A DNA stretch of 64,000 nt. Origin: Artemia franciscana. Taxonomy: Eukaryota; Arthropoda; Branchiopoda; Anostraca; Artemiidae. The position numbers and the translations under genes are program-made. The DNA lies in contig NC_088883.1 in assembly GCF_032884065.1 (NCBI RefSeq), positions 27,479,355 through 27,543,354 on the forward strand, given 5' to 3'. The notes below the pieces were generated by a model. That model was not told where the DNA came from. It ran no database searches and worked only from the letters and a program-made list of their open reading frames with translations. This document shows positions 1 through 9,895 of this stretch, piece by piece (position 1 is the stretch's first letter; each line of letters opens with the position of its first letter).

Positions 1-560
1 AAAAATAATTTGAAGAAGACTAAATCACTAAGGCCAGGAATAAGTAAAGATGAAAAAGTGACGTTGGGTAACGAAAAGATTGATCAGGTTGGCAGCTTCA
101 CTTACTTTGGTAGTATTATTAGTAAAGACGGTGGGAGCAGTGAAGATGTTAAAAGTAGAATAGCTAAGGCTTAGGGTGTTTTGCCTACGGATTGTTCTGG
201 GTACCCGGCTGACTGACCGTATTTCAAACAGTAGGCTGGAGGAAAAATGTGGTTCAATCCCACTTTCTAGGGCTATAATGAAAGAAAGGTTGAGATGGCT
301 AGGCCACGTTCTGCGGATGCAGGATGACGGATAGCCAAAGATTGTTCTTTTTGGCCAACCGTCTGGGGCTACATGGAAAGCGGGTCGTCCTTGTCAGGTT
401 TGGGAGGATGTCATAAATAAAGATATAAAGGAAATGGGAACTTCCTGGGAAGGTGTAAATAGGCAGGCCTTGAATAGATTAGGTTGGAGGAGGAGCGTGC
501 GTAGCTGTGTTGGCCTCAGATGGCTTGGTGCTGCAGTGAGTTATTAGTAGCGGTAGTAGT
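1..560 (+). mobile_element. RTE-type LINE, 3' end of ORF2 (decayed, cut by window edge)
   Basis: In translation this shows the conserved stretch after the reverse transcriptase, including VGSFTYFGSIISKDGGSSED, then the terminal part with ERLRWLGHVLRMQDD and IVLFGQPSG, and it ends in a short run of agt triplets after the stop. An internal deletion near position 178 joins the 'SRIAKA' segment directly to the 'RIVLGTRLTD' segment. There is an in-frame stop at the deletion joint and another in the 'RMQDDG*' region, so the copy is dead. The same family recurs at 8240, 9425, 21815 and 56818. It is cut by the left edge of the window. Confidence 0.85.
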
Positions 561-1715
561 AGTAACATTCTTAAAAACGCTCTGAAATATGACTGTTATT
601 GATAAACTCGTATTTAAATAAAAAATTCAATCTTAAGAATGGAATAATAACCTTTGGAATTGGAATGTATATGTTTGAAATATTAGAACAGAAACCATTA
701 CCATCTTAGCAATCATTGTTCAAATCCAGTTTCACCACACCAAAGATACCAAGTATTACTTAAAGTATATCAAAGCTAATTAAGGTACACAAATAAGAAT
801 GGATCTCCTTCTCAGACCCTTAAACTCTTTGGGTACTATGACAATTTTTTTATTTATTTGATCATTTGATTTTTTATTTATTCACTTTTTTTATTGCGGC
901 CCTATATTTGGTGCTGTTGGATTATAGAGCCTAAAAAGATAACTTATATTTTTGAAATATATGACTGATAAAAATCAGCACGTATCACCTGGTGCACATC
1001 ATTCCTCAAAGTGGGCTATCCTTTTGTAGTTTTTCCTGGAGATTTAATGCAATAATCCAGGTTTTTTCGTTTTTAAGCTGTTAAAACCCCAAAATTTTCG
1101 CTGTGCTACATTCAAAAAATTTTATTTATTAAAGCTAAACATAATTTTTTAGTTTTGTAGTATTTTTGAATAGCCGCATTAATCAGTAAACTAGAGAAAG
1201 TTTTAAGCTCCCCATTAAAAAAAAGTCATTTTTATTAAAGGAAAATACAATTGTGGTACTTAAAGTAAAAATTGTGCTTGCGGTGTTTTTCTCCCTCTTT
1301 GAATTTTCTGTCTTTGAGCCAGTTCCTTTAATAGCATTTTTCTTCTGCTTCAATTAGTAAATTTGGATTCAAACAGTTTATAATAGCCTTGACTTTGTCA
1401 TTATTTTGTAGCTATGCTCCCCCTGACCTTCTTGGCCATCAATTTTCTTTGACATTTTCAAAGAAGACAATATGTTTAATCTTTCTTAAACTTCAACTAA
1501 GCCTCACTGATCTTAATTTTCGCGCAAATTAACTTTAAGTAACCAAATATTGACTTAACCTCCTTTGGGGAGCTCAAACTTTTGTTCGGAACGTCACTTC
1601 TTCCTCTTTCTCGAGTATGTAAAAGCCTTTAGGATATTTCGATCCCCCCCAACTATCTATTTGGGCATGACCTCACTCTGTAGTAATTACTAAAAGGACC
1701 TATAATGATTTTTAT
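561..1715. other. No gene seen
   Basis: AT-rich sequence with several A and T runs. I see no coding region, RNA gene or clear repeat family here. Confidence 0.5.
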
Positions 1716-1719
1716 CTTC

Positions 1720-1930
1720 TGCAATAGACAAGGCCGTGCCCAGAGGGGTGGCTTAGGAGGTTTGAAACCCCTTGCCGCCACCCCCCAAAAAAATTAAATA
1801 TTGTCCGACTCGTGAAACGTAACAAAACCAAATACAAACAAATTTTCATGCTATGTTAAAAGCTTGTCGTAACCCCACCCTAAAAAATCTTTTCGCAGCC
1901 CCCCTCCCATAATTCTGGATACAACCTTTG
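1720..1930 (+). repeat. Dispersed repeat, C-rich centre
   Basis: The order of motifs (an 'aaggcc' start, a G-rich run, a 'cgtgaaacgtaacaaaa' core, then 'gtaacccc' and a C-rich tail ending near 'ggatac') is repeated with divergence at about 52770-52935, where the core reads 'cgtaaaaacgtaacaaaa'. It has no coding potential. Confidence 0.4.
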
Positions 1931-2061
1931 AAATAGATAATTGAATGTCCCTTCCAACTAAGAATCCTATTGAATGGCCTATTGTCCCATTCTTCAGTCA
2001 TCATTCTTTATTCTAAAGTCATTTTGATTTATAGAAATTCTTGTTCCTTGGTTTCAGTGGA

Positions 2062-2449
2062 TACTATCTTTGTTTATAATTTCTTAGACCACACTGCTTT
2101 TCCATTTACGAAACAAATAATTGAAGAAAAAACGGGTTTAATTTTTTTAAATAAAGCAGTGACAACAAAATAAAATAAAAACTACACTTTAACTAACCAA
2201 AAATAAAAATACTCCGAATATTTCGGCCCCACCTCCGGGAGCCTTTCTCAACGGAAAAAAAACAAAAACAAAAAGGGAGAAAGTTTTTTTTTCCGTTGAG
2301 AAAGGCTCCCGGAGGTGGGGCCGAAATATTCGGAGTATTTTTATTTTTTGTTAGTTAAAGTGTAGTTTTTATTTTATTTTGTTGTCACTGCTTTATTTCA
2401 AAAAATTAAACCCGTTTTTTCTTCAATTATTTGTTACTATCTTTGTTTA
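2062..2449. mobile_element. Penelope-like terminal repeat, inverted pair, with target-site duplication
   Basis: Two long arms (about 2100-2264 and 2290-2434) are inverted copies of each other around a short A-rich spacer. The right arm reads 'gttgagaaaggctcccgg', then a GC-rich complement and 'ggccgaaatattcgg'. The pair is flanked by the 15-bp direct repeat 'tactatctttgttta' (2062-2076 and 2435-2449), a likely target-site duplication. The same terminus occurs once, in single orientation, at 54715-54905, and a related one sits in unit U2 at 28825-29217. Inverted pairs of ends and hairpins of this shape are known from Penelope-like elements; the family assignment is inference. Confidence 0.6.
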
Positions 2450-2632
2450 AATAATTTCTAACTGTTTTTCTAACCGTACTATGAAATAACCGTTCCCCCT
2501 GTTTTAAGTATCTCATTGAATATCAATCCGGAAAATTTTATCTCCATGGAATATTCTCTCTGTGGAAAATTCCATACCGAAGAAAAATCCCCCTCAAAAA
2601 TTTACCCAAGAGGTAAAGGGGCTGGGTAACCC

Positions 2633-3062
2633 CGATCTTTCGACTATGTTGAACCAAATGGCTGTTTCAAAAATTTGATAGGAATTCTTTTGTAAAAATG
2701 GAGCTTCAAGGGGTGGGTAGCTGTCCTTTAATCTTTTGGTCACTTAAATTAATATTTGGATGGCCCCCCTTCCGGTCTTCTAATACCATTATTTTAATAC
2801 AATCCCTCGCCGGAAAAAAAACGGATAAACTTGCATCTGAAAGATCCTCACATCGGATCATTCGACGATGCTGAACTAATTGGCTGTTTTAAAAATTTGA
2901 TAGGAATTCTTTGGTAAAAATGAAGCTTCAAGGGGTGGGTAATTGTCCTTTAATCTTTTGGTCACTTAAATAAATATTTGGATGGCCCCTTTCCGGTCTT
3001 ATAGTTCTAATCCCATTATTTCAGTACGATCACTCGCCGGAAAAAACGGATAAACTCGCATC
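2633..3062 (+). repeat. Tandem duplication of about 215 bp
   Basis: Two adjacent diverged copies share the order 'aatttgataggaattctt', 'gcttcaaggggtgggta', 'cctttaatcttttggtcac', 'atatttggatggcccc' and 'cgccggaaaaaacggataaa'. Copy one runs about 2633-2845 and copy two about 2852-3062. No coding signal. Confidence 0.7.
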
Positions 3063-4599
3063 CGTCATATTTTTGTGGGACAAAAAATGCAGCATTACTT
3101 AACCTCATTACGTGATTTTCATGAAGATCACGGGACTTTTCGAGATTTGGGAATGCTTCCCTCTTTTTGAAAATCAGGTTCATTTTCACAGGCCTCTAGA
3201 TTTTATTGGGTAATATTAAACCTTCTGAATTTTAAATATTTGGAAACAGCATCATAAACTAATTCATTTGAGGTATTCTTTGCGATTAAATATTTCTTAT
3301 TGTTGTTCTAGTTTATAAATATATTATTCTTTCAGGAATGAATGACGATGCAAAGATGTTTTGGAAGGCTCATCTGCTGTCAAATACGACTTTTCTAGTC
3401 TTTTTTCTGTTAAACTATAGGTTGGTCTTTTGGTACCCGAGTCGAGCCGGGTGGGTATTTGCCACCCCTGTCCCCCCAAATGGCGCCTCTGCACATAATT
3501 TGATGTTGCATGACACAATGACATATGCAGTCTGAAAGATGACACAATCAAAGAAAATGACACATTTTTCAGTAGAAATGACTCATTTTGTTCATCTAGT
3601 TTTGTTTTTATATGGTAATAAAAGAAAAAGTAAAATTTCAGTTTTCTACCTTCAGAAAAGTTACAAATTAACGGGAGGGAATAGCCCTAACTAATCGTGG
3701 CAGTAGTACACAGACAGTAGGGAATATAGGGTGCAGATGCTGCTACCATATTTAAAATTTAAACGACGCAATGAAAACGGCCAAAAGCGGAAATTGAAAA
3801 TCAAAATGCATGCTGAATCTCTGAGCTTATGAGCCGAGCCTTCTTGATTGAGTATTTGATGCCAACTGGTATGTACTTAATAGTAAAAAGTAAACAATGC
3901 AGTTTACCAAAGCTGTATGGATAAACAGCAACTCCCATTTTCGGGAGTAGGCCTACAGGAGGGGTAGATTACAAATTTCCAGAGAATTCTTTCCTTCAGA
4001 ATAACCCATCTGGCTTAAAAATGCACCAATAAATATGACAAGAATACTAGATTGAAGCTGGTTGAATGATTTGAATATTGAATAAATAAATATAGCTTCA
4101 ATATTTCTAATTGAACATATTTTTATTTTCAAACAATATTACTTAATTCTAACCTTACCTTGTTTCACTAAAAAATGATGAAAAAGGAAGAGTTAAGAAA
4201 GTCAATAGCCAGAAAACAGCTTTTTGAAACATCAAATAAATTAGAAAATGCACAGAATTTTAATATCTTTGTGCAGATGACTTTGAGAAAAGTCACTGAC
4301 ACAGGGACCTTAGTAGTCAAGAAGCGTTGTTAATTCTTAAATAATAAATTGAGAAAAGTCATATTTTGCCCCTGGACTGTCAGGACATTTTGTACATTTC
4401 ATTTTAACATTTTTATGGCAGAAATTGAGGTAGTGAAAAAAGGAGGTCAGGTACCCCTCCTGTAGATTAGGGATAAGCTTATTATGGTTATTTAGGTACT
4501 TAGTTAGGCTACTTAGATTTGAACACTGTTTTTTGTCTAAATAGTAGAATAAAGATCCAAAATGTCTATTCAAGGGTGCTCAGGGGTTTCAATTTTCAT
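3063..4599. other. No convincing gene; a SINE tail fragment near 4290
   Basis: Two short ORFs overlap on opposite strands at 3324-3563 but show no recognisable motif. At about 4295-4330 'cacagggaccttagtagtcaagaagcgttgttaat' resembles the tail of the SINE family seen at 7768, 26275 and 30100. Confidence 0.4.
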
Positions 4600-4694
4600 A
4601 TTACCTGAACAATTGTTTAGGGTCATGAAACTATTGTTAATAGTAGTGTACTGACGTCATTTTTGTCAACTGTTGACTGACATCATGTTTGTTG

Positions 4695-4746
4695 ACTGTA
4701 TATGATGTTATTATAAGTAGCCTATATAAGAAGGCCTTTCAACAAG
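4695..4746 (+). promoter_or_regulatory. Promoter-like segment, copy 1 (TATA-box region)
   Basis: 'tgtatatgatgttattataa' is followed by 'tatataagaaggc' and a 'tttcaa' run. The segment ends about 35 bp before the basic repeat ORF. The same segment is repeated at about 5266-5318. The placement suggests a core promoter, but this is inference from position and the TATA-like string alone. Confidence 0.35.
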
Positions 4747-4780
4747 AAATTTTTAATATACATAAAAATAAGTTGTTTGT

Positions 4781-5011
4781 GTGGTGAGAGCTAATGCCAA
4801 AAGGCTTGCAGCTAATAGAGAAAGTGAAAAAAGAAAGTATGCTGAGGAATCACACCAACAGCATCAAAACAGGTTTGCAGCTAATAGAGAAAGTATAAAA
4901 AGAAAGCATGCCAAGGAATCACAACAACAGTGTGAAAACAGGCTTGCATCTCAAAGAGAAATCACCAAAAGAAAGCATGCCAAGGAATCTTGCCTACCAG
5001 ATTTCAGTTAA
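4781..5011 (+). pseudogene. Helitron protein N-terminal fragment with basic 26-residue repeats
   Basis: This 76-residue frame has three repeats of about 26 residues built on ANRES-KRK-A-ES-QQ (for example 'RLAANRESEKRKYAEES', 'RFAANRESIKRKHAKES', 'RLASQREITKRKHAKES'). Charged repeats of this kind are common at the start of Helitron-encoded replicase-helicases, and helicase pieces follow within 400 bp, so I assign it to the same protein. The frame stops at 5009-5011 in an A-rich stretch. No Rep domain (HUH motif) is visible, so the replicase part is lost. Confidence 0.55.
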
Positions 5012-5265
5012 AAAAAAAAGGTTCAGCAATATGTATTTCATAGTGACAAAAGACAAGTCAAGGTAAAACAAACCAAACAACTTGAAAGTGATACTGATGA
5101 TAAAAAAAAAAAAACAACATTGAAAGGACCATTGTTTCCCAGTTGCAACATCTTTTCCACATAAATAATAATTTACTGCTTCTGTTCAAAACAGCAATCA
5201 AATTGATGCCTACTGATATGCAACTATCAACAAAGTGGCAATTGTTTTGGTCTGTGATTTGTATA

Positions 5266-5318
5266 TGATGTCACAGGCTTTGTATATGACATCATTATAA
5301 GTATATAAGAAGGCATTT
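5266..5318 (+). promoter_or_regulatory. Promoter-like segment, copy 2
   Basis: This is a diverged direct copy of 4695-4746: 'tttgtatatgacatcattat', then 'aagtatataagaaggc' and 'atttcaa'. It lies about 70 bp before the helicase fragment at 5388. Its presence twice shows a partial internal duplication of the element's leader. Confidence 0.35.
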
Positions 5319-5387
5319 CAAAGAGAAGTTTTTATTAAACTTGGATACATCAGCTTTTACATCCTGGACAATTGCCGGTTCATAGAC

Positions 5388-5810
5388 ATGACATTACAGC
5401 CCTGGTCTTCCAGCAAAAGTTGCTCTCCTTCATCTCTTACAGAGTTATGGGAGAAATACAAATCACAAATGGCCAAGAATATACTCCACCAAATACAGCT
5501 AGAAAGGTCAGATATGACCTTGGACTTTACAACAGAAATTTATAACTGCACTTTAGTTATGATTGAAGATTTGTGCTTATCTATTGCAAACAAACTACTC
5601 AAGCATTTGGGAATGCCTTCACCTAATTGTACTGCTTCTATTTCTACATGTGTAGAATGGGATTGTGAACAAAGTTACAACACAATTGATCTATTGTTGT
5701 ATGTTACAGACCAGGACACAAGGAATATAAATGACAATGGGGACACTCAAAGAGAAATTACAGACTGGGACACCAGGACGCAAATGACAAGTGGGATACA
5801 GGGAATATAA
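5388..5810 (+). pseudogene. Helitron helicase (Pif1-like) internal fragment
   Basis: Residues 18-108 of this 140-residue frame match the linker region of Helitron helicases: 'ELWEKYKSQMAKNILHQI', then 'TTEIYNCTLVMIEDLCLS', 'IANKLLKHLGMPSPN' and 'YNTIDLLLYV'. That region normally lies just upstream of the helicase Walker A loop in Helitron proteins. After residue 108 the frame runs into the minisatellite and has no family meaning. No Walker A or B motif follows, so the ATPase core is deleted. It is a relic, not a working gene. The assignment rests on recalled family sequence. Confidence 0.65.
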
Positions 5811-5935
5811 ATGACAACCAGGACACTCAAAGAGAAATTACAGACCAAGACACCAGGACACAAATGACAACTGGGACACAGGGAATATAAATGACAACCG
5901 GGAAACAGGGACACAACTACAATAGGGATGCTGGA
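5708..5935 (+). repeat. Minisatellite, period about 80 bp, inside the Helitron relic
   Basis: 'ggaatataaatgacaa' recurs at about 5723, 5802 and 5882, together with 'cactcaaagagaaattacag' and many 'gggacac' / 'ggacacc' words. It interrupts the helicase sequence between the internal and C-terminal fragments, and 'gggacacagggacac' recurs once more at about 6203. Confidence 0.75.
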
Positions 5936-5969
5936 AGGGCACATGGGGGATATATAAATGACAACAGGG

Positions 5970-6169
5970 AATATTCAATTAGCAATTACCATCAACAAAG
6001 CCCAAGGGCAATCATTAGAAAAATGCAGTATAGATCTGAATACAGATTGTTTTCCCATGGACAATTATATGTTGCATGTTCAAGAGTCAGTAAACCTGAC
6101 AATCTATTTATATGCACAGACAATGGGACAGTGAAGAATATTGTATATTTGCAAGTTTTACGTAGTTAA
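5970..6169 (+). pseudogene. Helitron helicase C-terminal end
   Basis: The frame ends with 'FSHGQLYVACSRVSKPDN' followed by 'LFICTDNGTVKNIVY' and a stop. This is the last conserved block of Pif1-like helicases in Helitrons; 'GQLYVA-SRV' is motif VI, with Cys at a position often Leu. It is separated from the internal fragment by the minisatellite, and the frame is preceded by non-family sequence. The stop lies about 160 bp before the Helitron 3' hairpin, the expected order. Confidence 0.7.
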
Positions 6170-6298
6170 AAATATATATATATCTATCTATATTCACAGG
6201 TGGGACACAGGGACACAACTACAATAGCGCATAACTAATATGGCATGTAATAACTTATGCGTGCAGGGGGGGGGTGCAAAGCGCCCCCTCCAACTAGG

Positions 6299-6334
6299 TG
6301 TTGGTGTGGTGTGAAGTGCCACACCAACAGCTAG
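6299..6334 (+). other. Helitron 3' terminus: hairpin followed by CTAG
   Basis: A perfect 11-bp stem ('tgttggtgtgg' at 6299-6309 and 'ccacaccaaca' at 6319-6329) encloses a 9-nt loop. One base later comes CTAG (6331-6334), then T. Helitrons characteristically end in a short GC-rich hairpin a few bases before CTRR, inserted before a host T. Position after the helicase C-terminus supports this reading. Confidence 0.75.
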
Positions 6335-6526
6335 TATTAAATATGTAAACTAACCATTGCTGTATTTAATATATGCTATGCTTTACCCCCCCCCCTAATG
6401 TGCAAATATATAATAACTCCCTAATGGTGAGTTTGTAGTAGTTTTGCAAGAGAAAAAAGATGTTCCAAAAGTCAAAATGCATCTATTAACAATAGTTTCA
6501 TGACCCAAAACAATTGTTCAGGTAAT

Positions 6527-7767
6527 AGGAACATGGACCAGGGGTTTTTCTTGCTACTTTCAGGGGTTTTCCTTGCTATGCTACTTTTTTGCTACTTTGG
6601 CTAACTTATAATTGACTTTTGTTAGGGCAGCCACATAAACACCTAGTGGCACAAATTGTTGATTTTTTTGTTGTAGAAGCATGAATTGCTGTGAATTTTG
6701 CTTTTCAGTTTTACATGTCTAAAACATTTCTAAAAATATTTTAAAAATACCATTGCATTCAGAAAATTGTTTGTTTTATAAGGCCATATTCCCCTAACCT
6801 AGTTATTTAATATTATTTCTTACTTTTCAACATAAATTTAGATGGAAAAAAAGCAACTGAGCTTCTCTACAAAAATGTACTGATACTAAGAGGAAAAGTC
6901 AGCAGTCTATTGCAGTAATAGGTCCATTGGACTATAACCTTGATGATCGTATTAACACTTTCCCATCTAACTCACTTACTGGGGTTCCCCATGCACCCAA
7001 ACTAGCTCAAAACCTCCCAGATTCATATAATTTTATTGACGTACATAGTTCCAATTTGGCTACTAGATGGACACAGGCATTTCCTTCTGTAAAATATTGT
7101 TTTCTTAAAAGATATAGAATGTTTAGAAGCAAGATAGAGATATGATTTTGGCCTCAAATCAAAGTTTAATTATAGGAGAACTATATTCTGGTCTTCTAAA
7201 GCTCAGGTTTAATCCACCCTTCTTTTGTCACAACAAGTACAGTAAATTAATACTTTTCTAAAGAAAAGTATTAATTTAGTGTTAACAAACATTCAAATAA
7301 GAAATACCTCTAATGTACTCATCAAAACAGGTCACTAAACCCTGTTTGAAGTTCTGGGGAGGAGGGTCTGTGTGTTAGAGGTTTCCAAGTTGTTCAGTAC
7401 TTGTGTATCTGATATTCATCTATGATTTTTAGTACAAATATGCAATTTAATTTTGGCTTAGATTTTTCCTCTGCCTCTAGGTCCATTGAAAATACAATTG
7501 TAACCATTAAGAGAGGAAGACAGCTTAGTAGTATTGTTAGTTCAAGCTAAGTTTCAATGAGGGCATAATGAACCCTGGACAAGATAGTTGGAATTGTTTT
7601 GTCTGGGAACTAAGTTCCAATTACCAAGTCAAAGTGACATACTGTACAAAAGAAGGAAAGTAGACCCAAAGCATGTAAAAACAAAAAGAAGCATGTTCAG
7701 GCATTGTATTTTATTTTTACAAGTTTCTTCTCAACTGAATCCAGGCCTCAGACAAGTCATTTGCTTG
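6527..7767. other. No gene seen; one 36-bp palindrome
   Basis: Ordinary AT-rich sequence. The only structured part is a palindrome at 7243-7278. The ORF at 6927-7145 has no motif I recognise and no splice or homology support. Confidence 0.5.
7243..7278. repeat. 36-bp perfect palindrome
   Basis: Arms of 17 bp ('taaattaatacttttct' and its exact complement) are separated by two A residues. It is isolated and has no obvious parent element. Confidence 0.9.
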
Positions 7768-7895
7768 CAAAGTCCTGTGGTGGCGCAGTGGGTTTGACCT
7801 TAGCTTGGTAATATAGGACCCAGAGATCAAATCATGCTGCAGTAATGCACTGCAGGGTCGTCGTTAGCGTCGTTAATCTGATACAATACAATACA
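7768..7895 (+). mobile_element. tRNA-derived SINE
   Basis: 'gtggtggcgcagtgggtttg' resembles a tRNA 5' end with an A box (tggcgcagtggg), and about 40 bp later 'agatcaaatcatg' resembles a B box. A tail with 'gcagggtcgtcgttagcgtc' and 'gttaatctgatac' follows, then an 'aatac' repeat. The same tail closes related remnants at 26275-26410 and 30100-30215. It lacks a foldable complete cloverleaf, so it is a SINE and not a tRNA gene. Confidence 0.6.
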
Positions 7896-8234
7896 AATTT
7901 GCTTGCAAACTCATAAGCTCAAATGCATACTGTGGTCTTGTATTTTTTCCATTTTCAAAGGTGTCAACTAAAGCTTAGCCAATAAAGCCAATTACATAAA
8001 TTTGTGACATCATACAAGAAGTTTATTTTCAATTTACTGTTCTAATTGATTGTCCCTAGAACTTTTGCAAATGTAAACTTGCCTTGTTGGATGCACAGAC
8101 GCAAAATCATAGTGTATAACATTAATTTAGTCAAATGTTCCTATTTCTTTCATGACATCATAAACACATCATGACCCAAGATAATAGGATAAGGTTATGT
8201 TTACTCCTTTTTTAACTGATTTGGAAAAGATTAT
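7896..8234. other. No gene seen
   Basis: AT-rich spacer between the SINE and the RTE fragment. Nothing recognised. Confidence 0.5.
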
Positions 8235-8888
8235 ATACTGTATTCAAAACTTTAAACAAAGATCTGGAAGATGTGGCTAGACAGCATAATAGTAAAATAT
8301 TATACTGGCATGTTAATAAATTGAAAGGGAGTAGTCAATCTGGGCTAGTCCCAGTTAAAGATAGAAATGGGGCCACAATTAGTGATAAGGACAAAGTTAA
8401 AGAAAGATGAGTGGAACATTTTGAGAATGTGCTAAACCAAGATACAGTTGCAGGAAAAGATATAGATGAAAATGAAAAAGTTTGTGATACCTTAGATGTG
8501 AAGGAAGATTTGTTTAGTGAAGAAGAATTAGCAACAGTACTAAAAGGATAAAAAAATACTAAGGCTCCAGGTGCTGATAGTGTGATAAATGAGTTTCTTA
8601 AATATGGTGGCTCTGAGGTTAGGAATTATGAACATGATTTTTGAAAAAGGGTAAGTACCTAATGATTTTAGGAAAACCTTAATTAAACCACTGTATAAGA
8701 AAGGTGACAAGAGTGTGTGTTGTAATTATCAAGGCATTAGTCTGGTCTCTGTAGGTAGCAAATTACTCAGTAATATGATACTTTTTAAACTAAGAGATGC
8801 TGTAGACAAGTTTTAAGGGAAGAACAGTGTAGTTTTAGAAAAGGCAGAGGATGTGTTGACCAAGTTTTTACTCTTAGGTTAATTAAAC
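8235..8888 (+). pseudogene. RTE-type LINE, start of reverse transcriptase (decayed)
   Basis: Read with frame changes, the translation contains 'GLVPVKDRNGATISDKDKVK', 'RWVEHFENVLNQD', 'NTKAPGADSVINEFLKYG', 'FRKTLIKPLYKKGDKS' and 'NYQGISLVSVGSKLLSNMI'. These are the N-terminal reverse-transcriptase blocks of RTE elements (pre-finger WxEHF, the PG-D block, PLYKKGD and NYRGISL). Stops and frame breaks occur throughout. The copy is interrupted at about 8889 by a foldback element. The central RT domain with the YADD box is missing before the C-terminal part resumes at 9425. Confidence 0.8.
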
Positions 8889-9118
8889 AAAAAAAGACAA
8901 GTTTTTTTAAATGACAGTAAGGAGCAACATTAAAACTTAAAACAAACAGAAATTACTCCAACTCTTTTTCTTAACTCTACATTTTAAAACAGTAAAAAAC
9001 TTTAGCATAAAGAGCGGGGCGTTGAGGAGGAAAAGCCTGTTTCAAATACGCGAGTAATTTCTGTTCGTTTTAAGTTTTAATGTTGCTCCTTACTTCCATT
9101 TAAAAAAACTTTTTTTTT
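8889..9118. mobile_element. Foldback element (family FB1)
   Basis: Left arm 8889-8957 and right arm 9048-9118 are inverted copies carrying 'aaggagcaacattaaaactt' and 'cagaaattactc'. The centre has 'tttagcataaagagcggggc' and 'gttgaggaggaaaagcc'. The same family forms the palindromes at 17846-18118, 51428-51757 and 62505-62800, and the arm sequence also starts at 17390 and 63910. No coding capacity; a non-autonomous inverted-repeat element. Confidence 0.8.
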
Positions 9119-9415
9119 TCTGGACGTTTTTGAATTAATGCATGGTTTGATCTTGGCTCTCCACACATAAATAATTAAAACAAAATTTGCATATAAATTT
9201 TTGGGGCTAAGTGGCTTTCTCATAGTTTTAATTGGAAGATCTTGAGAAAAAAGGAGCAAGGGAGGAGGCCTAGCTGCCCTCCAATTTTTTGATTACTTAA
9301 AAAGGCAACTATAACATATAATTTTTTACGAATGTTTTCATAAGTAAAAAATATACATAACTTACAAATTAAATTATGTAGCGAACTTCTATATTCGTAT
9401 GTCTTTGTCAAGATT
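9119..9415 (-). repeat. Foldback-associated repeat (inverse of 17620-17830)
   Basis: The words 'ctggacgtttttgaattaatgcat', 'ggctctccacacataaat', 'ggagggcaactag' (here as complement) and 'gaagttcgctac' occur in the opposite order and strand at 17620-17830. It is part of a larger composite repeat associated with FB1. Confidence 0.7.
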
Positions 9416-9424
9416 AGAAAATCA

Positions 9425-9895
9425 GAAGCTACAGTGATGACATTGATCAAATATGGCTCTGAAGCATGGGCGCTCCAAAAAGCAGAGGAAAAATTACTAC
9501 ATGTTTTCCAGAGAAATTGCCTATTGATTGTTCTGGGTACCTGGCTGACTGAACATATTTCAAACAGTAGGCTGTACGAAAAATGTGGTTCAATACTGCT
9601 TTGTAGGGCTGTAATGAAAGAAAGGTTGAGATGGCTAGGCAACATTCTGTAGATGAAGGATGACAGATTGCCAAAGATTGTCCTTTTTGGCCAACCGTCT
9701 GGGGTTACACAGAAAGCAGGTCGTCCTTGTCTGGGTTGGGAGGATGTCATAAATAAAGATTTAAAGGAAATGGGAACTTCCTGGGAGGGTGTGAAGAGGG
9801 AGGCCTTGAATAGATTAGGTTGGAGGAGGAGCGTGCGTAGCTGTGTTGGCCTCAGGCAGCTTGGTGCTGCAGTGAATTATTATTAGTAGTATTAG
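9425..9895 (+). pseudogene. RTE-type LINE, C-terminal region and 3' tail
   Basis: The frame at 9434-9652 gives 'LIKYGSEAWALQKAEEKLL', 'VFQRNCLLIVLGTWL' and 'ERLRWLGNIL'. After a stop, another stretch from 9653 gives 'DRLPKIVLFGQPSG', 'LGWEDVINKDLKEMGTSWE' and 'LGWRRSVRSCVGLRQLGAA'. The sequence ends with stops and att/agt triplets. This is the end of ORF2 of the same family as 1-560, with one internal stop. Its 5' half lies beyond the foldback insertion at 8235-8888. Confidence 0.85.

Larger units (their letters stand above)
4600..6526 (+). mobile_element. Composite element: Helitron remnant inside 44-bp inverted repeats
   Basis: The 44-bp ends at 4600-4643 and 6483-6526 are inverted copies with about one mismatch ('attacctgaacaattgttt' at the left). 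Inside are three pieces of a Helitron replicase-helicase protein, two copies of a promoter-like segment, a minisatellite and a Helitron-type 3' hairpin. No clear target-site duplication flanks the inverted repeats. The element could be a Helitron that landed inside an older inverted-repeat element, or a Helitron-like variant with its own inverted ends. Confidence 0.6.

Noticed and set aside
3324-3563. Overlapping ORFs on both strands
   Set aside because: No motifs, no splice support, and mutual overlap makes both likely chance.
7770-7845. Possible tRNA gene
   Set aside because: A and B box-like words are present but no cloverleaf with paired acceptor stem can be made; it fits a SINE head.
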